Of a stretch of DNA of 45,923 bases, positions 1 through 7,067 are shown piece by piece. Under the pieces are notes generated by a model. The model saw nothing but the letters and a program-made list of their open reading frames with translations. It ran no database searches and was not told the origin of the DNA. The position numbers and the translations under genes are program-made. Source of the DNA: a virus; the IMG/VR virus record IMGVR_UViG_3300025655_005204, positions 1-45,923 of that record; one strand, given 5' to 3'. Positions within the stretch are counted from its first letter, which is position 1. Every line of letters begins with the position of its first letter.

Positions 1-120
1 GACGACGCTATCAACGCCCAGGTCAAACTCTTGACGCTGGGTTATGAGATGCAGGTTCAAGTCACCCGCCAGGTTGAACTGGACGCCTTTACCGCCGAAT
101 ACGGTTTTGATTTCGTCTAA
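1..120 (+). CDS. C-terminal end of an unknown protein (5' truncated)
   Basis: An open frame runs from base 1 to a TAA at 118-120 and gives the last 39 residues of a protein whose start lies outside the window. The tail has alternating hydrophobic and charged residues (VQVQVTRQVELDAF) and no motif I recognise. It lies 52 bases upstream of the VWA gene on the same strand. Genes for VWA/metallopeptidase-like proteins are often paired with a MoxR- or CobS-type AAA+ ATPase, so that would be the natural guess for the missing part. Nothing in these 39 residues proves it. Confidence 0.6.
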   Translation, partial: DDAINAQVKLLTLGYEMQVQVTRQVELDAFTAEYGFDFV

Positions 121-125
121 AACGG

Positions 126-153
126 TTGACAGGCACAATCTATATGTTAATAT
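126..153 (+). promoter_or_regulatory. Candidate sigma70-type promoter for the VWA gene
   Basis: TTGACA (126-131) is followed after 16 bases by TAATAT (148-153), close to the bacterial -35/-10 consensus. The segment just downstream, ATATATACATATA, closely resembles the leader of the next gene (near 1501-1515). A GGAG ribosome-binding site follows at 163-166 and the ATG is at 173. A divergent phage late promoter could overlap the same AT-rich stretch. Confidence 0.5.
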
Positions 154-172
154 ATACATATAGGAGACAGGC

Positions 173-1474
173 ATGACCACGACAACTGCGAATAAGAAGA
201 ACGTAACTCTTCCGGTGGGCTTTGAGACAGATCCCCGTGAAGATTTTGAGGCTCGCGAGAAGTTAACCACCGCTAGAGTCTCCCTGCTTATTAAGCAGCC
301 GTTTTTTGGTAATATGGCCACCAGGTTACCGTTGGTTAATGCGGATGACTGGTTGCCCACCGCCGCTACCGATGGACGCTATTTCTACTACAATAGCAAA
401 TTCATCAACATGCTTAAAAAGAAAGAAGTTGAGTTTCTTTTTGGGCACGAAGTTCTTCATAATGTCTACGAGCATCTTGGTCGTAGCAAGATGAACAAGC
501 ATGATAATAACATTGCCAACGTTGCGGCTGACTTTGCTGTTAATCGTGACCTCGTTGAGAAGAAGATTGGCAAGCTCATTACTACGGTACCCGCTCTGTA
601 TGATACCAAGTATCATAATATGAGCATGGAGGAGATCTACGATCATCTCTTAGAAAATGCTGAAAAAATTGACCTGGAAACCTTGGTAGACATGTTGCTG
701 GACGAGCATCTGGAAAGCGACGATGACCAAGAAGGCAACAGTGGTTCCAATGGTCCCGAAGAGGACAAAAATGGAAACCTTAAGAGTCGAGGCAAGCCAA
801 AATACAGCGAAGAAGAGCGCAAGAAGATTCGCGATGAAATCAAGGAAAGCCTCATTAATGCTGCCAAGCAAGGCAGCGGTGCCGGCGACATTCCATCTGG
901 CGTTGCTCGCATTATCAAGGACCTCACCGAGCCCAAGATGAACTGGCGAGAGTTGCTCGCACAGACTATTGAAAGTACCATTAAAAGTGATTATAGCTTT
1001 ATGCGTCCAAGCCGCAAGGGCTGGGGCATGGATGTTATTCTTCCTGGCATGGTTCCGGAGAACACAATTGATATTGCGGTTGCTGTGGACATGAGTGGCA
1101 GCATCAGCAATGATCAGGCTCGCGATTTCTTCAGCGAGATTAAAGCCATTATGGATAGTTACACCGATTTCAAGATCAAGCTTTGGTGCTTTGATACGCA
1201 GGTTTATAACTACGCCGAGTTTGATAACACAAACATCGACGACATCCTTGCCTACGAACCACGCGGCGGCGGCGGCACTATGTTTGAGTGCAACTGGGCT
1301 TACATGAAGGAAAACGACATACAGCCTAACCGCTTTGTTATGTTCACAGATGGCTATCCCTGTGGTAGTTGGGGAGACGAAAACTACTGTGAAACGGTGT
1401 TTATCATCCACGGTCCGGAAACTATCAAACCACCGTTCGGTAATTGGGCTTACTACGAATTGGCTAAAAAATGA
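173..1474 (+). CDS. VWA-like metallopeptidase-type protein (DUF2201-like)
   Basis: A 433-residue protein. The N-terminal half carries HEVLH at residues 92-96, a zinc-metallopeptidase HExxH signature, in the arrangement of the DUF2201 N-terminal domain. A charged low-complexity linker (about 183-225) follows. The C-terminal part is a von Willebrand A-like domain: DMSGS at 306-310 (the DxSxS part of a MIDAS metal site), a GGGGT segment at 365-369 and FTDG at 391-394. Families with this architecture usually work with a MoxR-type AAA+ ATPase in remodelling or maturing other proteins; that partner may be the truncated gene upstream. The substrate in a phage is unknown. The start has a GGAG site ten bases upstream. 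Confidence 0.8.
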   Translation: MTTTTANKKNVTLPVGFETDPREDFEAREKLTTARVSLLIKQPFFGNMATRLPLVNADDWLPTAATDGRYFYYNSKFINMLKKKEVEFLFGHEVLHNVYEHLGRSKMNKHDNNIANVAADFAVNRDLVEKKIGKLITTVPALYDTKYHNMSMEEIYDHLLENAEKIDLETLVDMLLDEHLESDDDQEGNSGSNGPEEDKNGNLKSRGKPKYSEEERKKIRDEIKESLINAAKQGSGAGDIPSGVARIIKDLTEPKMNWRELLAQTIESTIKSDYSFMRPSRKGWGMDVILPGMVPENTIDIAVAVDMSGSISNDQARDFFSEIKAIMDSYTDFKIKLWCFDTQVYNYAEFDNTNIDDILAYEPRGGGGTMFECNWAYMKENDIQPNRFVMFTDGYPCGSWGDENYCETVFIIHGPETIKPPFGNWAYYELAKK

Positions 1475-1496
1475 TCTAAAAACTTATTTTATCTCT

Positions 1497-1504
1497 GATA
1501 AATA
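1497..1504 (+). promoter_or_regulatory. T4-like late promoter box GATAAATA
   Basis: GATAAATA lies 23 bases before the ATG at 1528. It matches the T4-type late -10 element (consensus TATAAATA) in all but the first base. The leader after it contains a TATATACGTATA palindrome and an AGGAG ribosome-binding site at 1517-1521. The spacing fits a transcript starting about 7 bases after the box. Confidence 0.5.
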
Positions 1505-1527
1505 TATACGTATATTTAGGAGATATT

Positions 1528-1815
1528 ATGAGTAGGCCAAAGCCCGTTGTTCTCATTGAAAAGGTTGATAAAGCAACCTACAAGGCAGAACAGATTTTGA
1601 GCAGCGAAGGTATTTGGAGCGTTTACTATAAAAACCTTCCAATTAACCTTAAGAGCCAGAATTTGCTAACCTCTTATCCTGGGCCCAAATATAAGAAGGT
1701 TAGCTTTAGCAATAAAGGGCATGCTGTTAATCTAGCAAAAAAATTAAATAAAAAGTTTGATTGCTCTGACTTTAGTGTCGTATTCCTTACCATTGGGGAA
1801 ACCATATTTCCATAA
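1528..1815 (+). CDS. Conserved-type small phage protein, unknown function
   Basis: A 95-residue protein preceded by AGGAG. The middle reads KYKKVSFSNKGHAVNLAKKLNKKF (residues 54-77), a basic, helix-prone stretch. I recognise no catalytic motif, signal peptide or membrane segment. It is the second gene of the short plus-strand unit and is preceded by its own late-promoter-like box. Confidence 0.65.
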   Translation: MSRPKPVVLIEKVDKATYKAEQILSSEGIWSVYYKNLPINLKSQNLLTSYPGPKYKKVSFSNKGHAVNLAKKLNKKFDCSDFSVVFLTIGETIFP

Positions 1816-1816
1816 C

Positions 1817-1842
1817 CAAACATCAGTACACTGAGATGTTTG
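1817..1842 (+). other. Hairpin enclosing the next start codon
   Basis: CAAACATC (1817-1824) pairs with GATGTTTG (1835-1842), an 8-bp perfect stem with a 10-base loop. The ATG of the next gene (1836-1838) lies inside the 3' arm. There is no U-run after it, so it is not a typical terminator. It could restrain translation of the downstream gene. The structure is visible in sequence; the function is inferred. Confidence 0.4.
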
Positions 1843-2168
1843 TTGATAATGGTAATCTACAATTACCAACCAACGAACACTACAGTTTCTTTTGGCAGAA
1901 TATCAGAGAAAATGGTGGTCTTAGACTAAATGACAATGGTTACCATTTTTTAGTCAATGCCCTAGATCTTGAAACTTATATAGTTGATCTACGGGAATAC
2001 CATATCACATATAAATTCTTATTAGAGCTGGATAAGTTTATGAACTGTCCGTATTATATAATACGAGGACGCTGGCCAAAGATCATATTGTTCAGTGAAC
2101 AAACTTATTTTTGGTTAACCTTACACAACTATGATTTTAAAACTTTTCTAGAATCCTACAAGAATTAA
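1836..2168 (+). CDS. Small unknown protein, 110 aa
   Basis: A 110-residue protein rich in Tyr, Phe and Trp with no recognised domain. Its N-terminal part (NGGLRLNDNGYHFL) has the look of a small conserved phage family. The ATG sits in the 3' arm of an 8-bp hairpin and there is no clear Shine-Dalgarno site, so the start is less certain than the frame. Its stop is one base from the stop of the convergent minus-strand gene, with no terminator between them. Confidence 0.55.
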   Translation: MFVDNGNLQLPTNEHYSFFWQNIRENGGLRLNDNGYHFLVNALDLETYIVDLREYHITYKFLLELDKFMNCPYYIIRGRWPKIILFSEQTYFWLTLHNYDFKTFLESYKN

Positions 2169-2169
2169 T

Positions 2170-2388
2170 TTAAAACTTGTTTGAAACTATTTCAATTTGC
2201 TGAGGCGTGGCTAGTTCACGCTCTAATTCTATAACGCGATCTTGCAGGCTCATAACATAGTTCACCAGATTAAGATATTCTTTGACCATGTGTTGGGCAT
2301 CTGATCTGTTTACTGAAATACTAGGAGTGGATCCAATGGTAGCCTTTTTTACAAAATTATCGAGATTACCTAGATGAGGTAGCTTCAT
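2170..2388 (-). CDS. Small coiled-coil protein, unknown function
   Basis: A 72-residue protein. Residues 30-62 (HMVKEY...RELA) form a likely amphipathic helix or coiled coil. No enzyme motif is visible. Its ATG overlaps the stop of the upstream gene by 4 bases, so it is probably translationally coupled. It is the last gene of the long minus-strand run. Confidence 0.6.
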   Translation of the reverse strand: MKLPHLGNLDNFVKKATIGSTPSISVNRSDAQHMVKEYLNLVNYVMSLQDRVIELERELATPQQIEIVSNKF

Positions 2389-2846
2389 GATACTTTTCTC
2401 AGTCTTTCTTTCATTTCTAACTTGGTTTTGAATGGCCCTAGGTATTCGTTCTTAGCAATAGTAATTAGTTTTGGACAAAACGCCGGTCGCCAACCCAGAT
2501 CAAAATTGATAATATAATAGCCAGCACAAAAGAAACTTGTGCTTTTTTCTTGTTTGGTGTAAATAGGAAGCTTACGCTTGAGATCATAGATATCATTATA
2601 AGGTTTGTTTTTGCAAGGATAACCATGCACTTCAAATTGTTCTGATTCAGATTCTACCTTTGCAATTGATTTATTAAATTCAATTCCTAATTTTTCTTTT
2701 ACTGTTGACAAACTTGAATACCTGTAATTTTTTTTATCCATGGTTAAAATAAATTCATTACCGTGGCGTAATGTTCCTACTTTTTCTCCATTCCGTTCAA
2801 TGATCCAGAACTTATCGTCGACAATTGATCTAGCTTGTAACTTCAT
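2385..2846 (-). CDS. Conserved phage protein of unknown function
   Basis: A longer frame opens at 2888, but the ATG at 2846 is preferred. It has AAGGA seven bases upstream and leaves only a 17-base overlap with the exonuclease. The resulting 153-residue protein begins MKLQARSIVDDKFWIIERNG. It has a beta-strand-rich start and five cysteine or Trp/Cys pairs spread through the second half (YPCKN, FFCAGYY, RPAFCPK). I know of no assigned function for this family. Confidence 0.65.
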   Translation of the reverse strand: MKLQARSIVDDKFWIIERNGEKVGTLRHGNEFILTMDKKNYRYSSLSTVKEKLGIEFNKSIAKVESESEQFEVHGYPCKNKPYNDIYDLKRKLPIYTKQEKSTSFFCAGYYIINFDLGWRPAFCPKLITIAKNEYLGPFKTKLEMKERLRKVS

Positions 2847-3834
2847 ATGAGTATCCTTGCTGCAACCAATCAGCATATTTAACAGCATCTTCTGCTAGTC
2901 GGTTTAATTCATATTTGCCGCAAAACTTTAAAAACTTTGCTCCAACCATACCGCTGTGCTTTTTTACAGATTGAGATTGAATGCACTGGTCAACGTATTC
3001 TTTAATTTCATTGGGTTGAGCAGTTAGATCAACCAATGTACGGTTGCGCTCGTAATCATCCAACACTCTGTGTTCATTGCCATTATGATCTACCCAACGC
3101 TGTAGCATTAGATTATTCCACGCATATCCCTTGCTATTACGATCTTCAAATGCTTCAATTAAACCAACTTTATCTTTGGTGCCTTTTTTTCTAACACCAG
3201 GGTATGCGCTAAACACATTATCCGTGGGATCTCCGCGCATGCATTTTTCAAACAATAGCCACTGTGGGTTGGGTATTTCTTTTGGCTCTCCGGTTTTCTT
3301 ATCTTTTACGGGTTTGCCATAATCATCAAAAATGCCATCCACTGTGATCATATGATTTTGAATGCCATTATACTGCCGTACATCGCTGCTGATCAATTGA
3401 ACAAAATCAGTGTCACTGCTTACAATAACATGTTTGTCCTGTGGATGTAAAGCAATCCATCTTGCAATAACATCATCGGCTTCTGCTATATCACAGCGTA
3501 CCACGCTGCAATTGGTACTTTCTTTTAAGAAGGTGCATAAATTATCATAGGTTTCCCAGAACAATTTATCTTCTTCAATCTCGGTGTCACTGAGAGCAGC
3601 CCTTGCTTCGGATCTATTACGTTTATAAGCATCGTAATAGTCCTTACGCCAACTGCGTCCTTCGAGGGCAAAAATTACATGATCTGCTTCTGCGATACGC
3701 CAGGCCTTGTTTACTGCACTTAGGGTAACATGAATACTAAATCCAAGCCGAGTCCATGTATCCATGCCACGATGTGCTACATGGCGAGCTCTAAAGAAAG
3801 TGTTTGCAGTATCAACTAATAGATATGTGGTCAT
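2830..3834 (-). CDS. rnh: 5'-3' exonuclease / flap endonuclease (T4 RNase H-like)
   Basis: A 334-residue protein of the FEN1/T4 RNase H family, which removes RNA primers and 5' flaps during lagging-strand synthesis. Metal-binding acidic clusters are visible: LLVDTANTF (D8), AEADDVIA (about 117-124), SSDTDFVQL (about 138-146) and GDPTDNV (about 206-212) before a helix-hairpin-helix-like GVRKKGTKDK. The length is close to the 305 residues of T4 RNase H. It overlaps the upstream SGNH gene by 4 bases (ATGA). It would act with the polymerase and clamp encoded at 26.5-31.5 kb. Confidence 0.88.
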   Translation of the reverse strand: MTTYLLVDTANTFFRARHVAHRGMDTWTRLGFSIHVTLSAVNKAWRIAEADHVIFALEGRSWRKDYYDAYKRNRSEARAALSDTEIEEDKLFWETYDNLCTFLKESTNCSVVRCDIAEADDVIARWIALHPQDKHVIVSSDTDFVQLISSDVRQYNGIQNHMITVDGIFDDYGKPVKDKKTGEPKEIPNPQWLLFEKCMRGDPTDNVFSAYPGVRKKGTKDKVGLIEAFEDRNSKGYAWNNLMLQRWVDHNGNEHRVLDDYERNRTLVDLTAQPNEIKEYVDQCIQSQSVKKHSGMVGAKFLKFCGKYELNRLAEDAVKYADWLQQGYSYEVTS

Positions 3835-4586
3835 ACCTTCCTCGGTTTATAGGGTTTAACTTTAGTCTTAATCGTCTTTATTATAGTAGAGTTTTCAACC
3901 GTAGTCAACCGTGATAAAAGGAAATTAGCCCAGGCAGCGTGGGCATCTGGCCCAAAATGATAACTGGTATTGTTGACCGTTTTGTAGCCGTGATTCCTTA
4001 ACCAATTTGTAAAAGTAAATTCGCTGTTGTATGGCGCAATAAAAGATTCACCCCATTCTTTTTGCTCACAGTTTTTAAACTGGCTAAAAGAATTAAAAAA
4101 GATATGTCTAATATTCGCGGCGTTTAGTTCGCTGTGTAATTTAAATATTTCTTCGTGCCAAAATTGTTCTTTGCGAACCAGCGTTTCTGTGTTTTGATCT
4201 ACAACCCATTGCTTGTATTCTTGCTCGAGCTCACTGGGAACAATATCTGTTCCTCCGGCAGTAACCTGATACCATTGATTTCCATGGTACCATTCTTCTC
4301 TTTCCCAGCTGGTCCAACCAATGATAATAATAATGTTTGCTGAGTTCCTATTTTTTAAAAAATCTGTGGTAGTTCTTAAAATTCTAGCATTGCTACTAGC
4401 ACTTTCAGCATCCAACAAAAAACCTTGATTTAACGCTCGAGCAACCTTATATCCATAGGTCAACGGAATCGCTTCTGGATGTGCTGCTCTACCTCGCGAT
4501 AGATATCTTGGATCATCGTTTGCGAAACAGTAATCTTTAACAAGTTCTGCTCCGGCGCTGTTACTATCACCGTTTATGTAAATCAT
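3831..4586 (-). CDS. SGNH/GDSL-fold hydrolase-like protein
   Basis: A 251-residue protein starting MIYINGDSNSAG. S8 within GDS is the expected nucleophile of the SGNH family. A C-terminal HFGPDAH (residues 210-216) supplies a plausible Asp/His pair. There is no signal peptide. Phage SGNH-like proteins may be esterases acting on O-acylated sugars, but the substrate cannot be read here. The C-terminal 20 residues are basic (KTKVKPYKPRK). Its ATG abuts the stop of the glycosylase gene. Confidence 0.7.
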   Translation of the reverse strand: MIYINGDSNSAGAELVKDYCFANDDPRYLSRGRAAHPEAIPLTYGYKVARALNQGFLLDAESASSNARILRTTTDFLKNRNSANIIIIIGWTSWEREEWYHGNQWYQVTAGGTDIVPSELEQEYKQWVVDQNTETLVRKEQFWHEEIFKLHSELNAANIRHIFFNSFSQFKNCEQKEWGESFIAPYNSEFTFTNWLRNHGYKTVNNTSYHFGPDAHAAWANFLLSRLTTVENSTIIKTIKTKVKPYKPRKV

Positions 4587-4993
4587 TAGACGGCCTTTTT
4601 GCCTTTAACAAATTCTTCCTCGATATATCTCTGGAGTTCGTGATCTGTTACGTTCTCGGGTATTTCATTTTTATAAAAAAGTCTATAACTGTCAGAACCG
4701 TACTTACCAATACCGTATAGTTGTGTAGCGTCCTCACCATTCCAATAACCAAACTGTTCACTCATGCGATATAGTCTTTCTGCCCGAACGTGTTTCATAC
4801 CAAGCGGAGCAATTACTTGTTCAATTTCACTGCGTGTTGCGTGTAGTAGACTTGTGTGTGTAGGCCACTTGGAAAAGAACTTAGGTAGCACTGCTTTAAC
4901 TTGTTTGCGATTTGTTAGATTTAGACAAATCACGCCAACCATATGTTGCCATACACTGCCAACTTGTTGTTGTACCATCAGATTATCTAGCAT
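4586..4993 (-). CDS. HhH DNA glycosylase, MBD4-like
   Basis: A 135-residue protein resembling the glycosylase domain of eukaryotic MBD4 and the endonuclease III superfamily. Visible are the helix-hairpin-helix GIGKYG (94-99), followed at once by S-D-S-Y-R-L-F, where D101 is in the position of the catalytic Asp, and a preceding LGMKHVRAERLYRMSEQF helix. The Lys of bifunctional EndoIII enzymes and the four-Cys iron-sulfur loop are absent. A monofunctional mismatch or uracil/thymine glycosylase is therefore the best reading. At 135 residues it is a minimal version. Its neighbours are the SGNH gene and a broken small membrane ORF. Confidence 0.72.
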   Translation of the reverse strand: MLDNLMVQQQVGSVWQHMVGVICLNLTNRKQVKAVLPKFFSKWPTHTSLLHATRSEIEQVIAPLGMKHVRAERLYRMSEQFGYWNGEDATQLYGIGKYGSDSYRLFYKNEIPENVTDHELQRYIEEEFVKGKKAV

Positions 4994-4994
4994 T

Positions 4995-5173
4995 TTATTC
5001 CTTAAGCCTTTCTAACCTATGCCATAAAAAATCTATACCAACAACAGCAAGTAACAACCCTGCAGGTTTTACATAAAACCAAACATAAGAGGTAAACCAA
5101 AAAACAAAAACAGGTATCTAGCCATAAATCTTAGATAATTATCTATTCGATCGGGTTCAACAGGAGATAACAT
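4995..5173 (-). pseudogene. Small membrane protein ORF interrupted by a 1-base frame break
   Basis: ATG at 5173 overlaps the stop of the upstream gene (TAATG). The first frame codes MLSPVEPDRIDNYLRFMARY and then runs into a stop at 5069. The -1 frame continues with a Trp/Tyr-rich membrane-like stretch and a charged tail (GIDFLWHRLERLKE) to a TAA at 4995-4997, one base before the glycosylase ATG. Joining the frames gives a 59-residue protein with one or two membrane segments that exactly fills the gap. The break falls in the A6-C-A5 run at 5099-5110 (plus strand). One added base would repair it. Confidence 0.55.
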
Positions 5174-5541
5174 TATTTGTATTCTGCCTTGCCGTTGCCA
5201 AGATCATTTCTGGTAACCATTGCTTCTTCTTTTTCGTAGGTTTCTAAAACTACATTCCGACAAACGTCTTGGAACCAACGATCAACCATATCGTTTTCGT
5301 TGTCATCCTTGTAACCTGCTTTCCACAGTTGTTTTACAAAATGTTCATTCCAATCAAGTTCAAAGGCACCGTTGCCTGTATTTTCAGGATCAACTTCAAA
5401 GCCTACTATAGATACCCACGGCTCGCCTTTTTCGGTAGCAATTTCTTTTGCTGTCTTTTTAGGTGTTTTGAGTTTAGGTTCTTCAATTTTTTTTGCAGAT
5501 CCTAGCCCAATCGCCTTACGTGCCGACTCTAGAAGTCCCAT
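5173..5541 (-). CDS. Conserved T4-like phage protein, unknown function
   Basis: A 122-residue protein. The N-terminal 40 residues are Lys/Ala-rich and probably disordered. The conserved-looking core is EPWVSIVGFEVDPENTGNG, then FELDWNEHFV and DMVDRWFQDVCRN. This core is a type I recognise from other marine T4-like phages, without an assigned role. It overlaps the start of the downstream small ORF by one base and the upstream phosphatase gene by 13. Confidence 0.7.
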   Translation of the reverse strand: MGLLESARKAIGLGSAKKIEEPKLKTPKKTAKEIATEKGEPWVSIVGFEVDPENTGNGAFELDWNEHFVKQLWKAGYKDDNENDMVDRWFQDVCRNVVLETYEKEEAMVTRNDLGNGKAEYK

Positions 5542-6095
5542 TCTACTATTTCTCCTGTGTGTATTTCAAATTCGTGTACATTTTCTGGTGTTCTTTTTCC
5601 TGCTAGCACTGCTGCTGCTCTTATTGTATTTCCATGGCAGACAATTATATGTGGTAATTGGTTTAACGAATCCTTTTTAACAACTTTTAAAAATTCATAG
5701 ACCCTGGCCGCGGTGTCCTTTAAACTTTCTCCGTGTTTTGGTGGTGTATTCCACCCTCTGCGAATTTTAAAGAATTCTTCATCACCTAGCTCGCTGCGAA
5801 TCTGATCTTTATTTTTTCCGCTCCAGTCGCCATAGTCTCTTTCTCTGATATAAGGACTAATTTTTATTTCATTAGGCCACTGTGTTTTTTCGCTGATTAT
5901 ATTTGCTGTATAATAACTTCGTCTAAGATCGCTGCACCAAAGATCATGAATATCCGGATATCTATGCATTAGCAATTCTGCCACTTGATTCGCTTCCGCA
6001 ACTCCTTGTTCAGTGAGCAATGGATCATGAAAACCTGTGCTCAAGTTTTGAGCATTGTATTCACTTTGTCCATGCCTAACCCAAACAGTTTTCAT
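5529..6095 (-). CDS. Histidine phosphatase / phosphoglycerate mutase-like
   Basis: A 188-residue protein of the histidine phosphatase superfamily. The RHG motif (R7-H8-G9) supplies the phospho-accepting His. CSDLRRSYYTA gives the second Arg, RERDYGDW the acid E85, HGESLKD the usual mid-motif, and VCHGNT the second His (H154). The size is that of small phosphatases such as CobC or SixA-like enzymes rather than of glycolytic mutase (about 250). The substrate is unknown. It lies next to QueE, so a nucleotide or pterin phosphate could be considered, but this is only context. Confidence 0.82.
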   Translation of the reverse strand: MKTVWVRHGQSEYNAQNLSTGFHDPLLTEQGVAEANQVAELLMHRYPDIHDLWCSDLRRSYYTANIISEKTQWPNEIKISPYIRERDYGDWSGKNKDQIRSELGDEEFFKIRRGWNTPPKHGESLKDTAARVYEFLKVVKKDSLNQLPHIIVCHGNTIRAAAVLAGKRTPENVHEFEIHTGEIVEWDF

Positions 6096-6202
6096 AATCC
6101 TGATTCTCTAAGTCTCTGTTCTAAATCTTTTAGTACTGGTTTTACTAGTTTTTCTTTTTTTAGTACGGGCATGCCAGTTTGTGTATCACGTTCCCCAGGC
6201 AT
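6092..6202 (-). CDS. 36-residue basic small ORF after queE
   Basis: ATG at 6202 lies inside the last codons of queE in another frame. The stop TGA overlaps the ATG of the phosphatase gene (ATGA). The product is short and Lys-rich (KKEKLVKPVLKDLEQRLRES), a likely single amphipathic helix. The double overlap and complete filling of the gap argue that it is translated. I know of no function. A C-terminal extension of QueE reached by frameshifting is an alternative, but the QueE end (FGNAWGT) already looks complete. Confidence 0.5.
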   Translation of the reverse strand: MPGERDTQTGMPVLKKEKLVKPVLKDLEQRLRESGL

Positions 6203-7067
6203 TACCGAAAATGTCGACATGTAACCTGGGCGAATAACAATAACCTTTTTTAAGAGCAAGTTCCGCCACTGTTTTCCCATTAGTAAAATAACTCGATGTT
6301 GTGCCTCCAACAGCCATGACATAAACCGGCGCAGTAATACCGGCAGCTCTAAATTCCGCCACAGCTCGGTCAACTTCTCCCACATCAACATCATCACATA
6401 CAACAAACTTGAAATACAGGTAGCTACCACGAATGTCACTGTAACTCCTAGCAATACTAGGCTGTATAGCATCATCCCAAGCATGTCCACTAACCGATAG
6501 CTTCGGGGAACATGACCATGTAACATGTAATTGTTGGTTATTGCTGAGGTAAGACTGGAAATTGTCCTGCAAAGGCTGTGTGGTGTTAGTTTCGAAAGTA
6601 ACATTTTTAAGATCCTTCATTTTTGGATGTTCGAATAGTTCTGTATACATACGCTGCCAGCCCAACAAAGGTTCACCACCTGTGATAACCAAATGTATGT
6701 CTTGACCATTTTCCTGTGTCCATGATCCAGTGGGTGTTAGTGCTAGCAGTCTCTCTACCAGAGTGTCTAGGTCTACGTCATTCTGTAGATGTTTGAAAGC
6801 AGGATGCCAAGCAGCGTAACTGTCGCAGCCTGTTTCAATAAGTGGAAGTTTATCCACACTATCATATTTTTCTGGAAATACTTTGGTTGTTTCGTAAACA
6901 ATGTCCGCTAACTTTTTATCAGTCTGACTTGTATCTGCATCCCTTGCCAGTCCAAACTTTGGGCAAGTAAAGTTGCAACCATACATACGCAGGAATACAC
7001 TAGGAACTCCAACGAACCTTCCTTCGCCTTGTACACTATAAAATGCTTCTGTATATCTTATTTTCAT
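6186..7067 (-). CDS. queE: 7-carboxy-7-deazaguanine synthase QueE (radical SAM)
   Basis: A 293-residue radical SAM enzyme converting 6-carboxytetrahydropterin to 7-carboxy-7-deazaguanine (CDG). Diagnostic segments are FYSVQGEGRFVGVPSVFLR (10-27), LVITGGEPLLGW (SAM-binding GGEP) and the C-terminal FGNAWGT. The cluster-binding cysteines appear split: C31 and C35 (GCNFTC), then about 45 inserted residues before C81 (GCDSYAAWHP), instead of a compact CX3CX2C. QueE proteins with insertions at this loop are known. The ATG overlaps the queD stop by 4 bases. It supplies the deazapurine for the DpdA-like enzyme at 14.3-15.8 kb. Confidence 0.87.
   Translation of the reverse strand: MKIRYTEAFYSVQGEGRFVGVPSVFLRMYGCNFTCPKFGLARDADTSQTDKKLADIVYETTKVFPEKYDSVDKLPLIETGCDSYAAWHPAFKHLQNDVDLDTLVERLLALTPTGSWTQENGQDIHLVITGGEPLLGWQRMYTELFEHPKMKDLKNVTFETNTTQPLQDNFQSYLSNNQQLHVTWSCSPKLSVSGHAWDDAIQPSIARSYSDIRGSYLYFKFVVCDDVDVGEVDRAVAEFRAAGITAPVYVMAVGGTTSSYFTNGKTVAELALKKGYCYSPRLHVDIFGNAWGT

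Noticed and set aside
650-1411. 253-residue antisense frame within the VWA gene
   Set aside because: The sense strand codes a protein with clear HEVLH and MIDAS motifs. The antisense frame has no domain and no start signals.
6203-6604. Long reading frame overlapping queE (frame of the 36-residue ORF extended upstream)
   Set aside because: It is a shadow of queE in another frame, with unprotein-like Val/Leu/Met-rich content. Only the last 36 codons, which start at an ATG and fill the intergenic gap, are kept.
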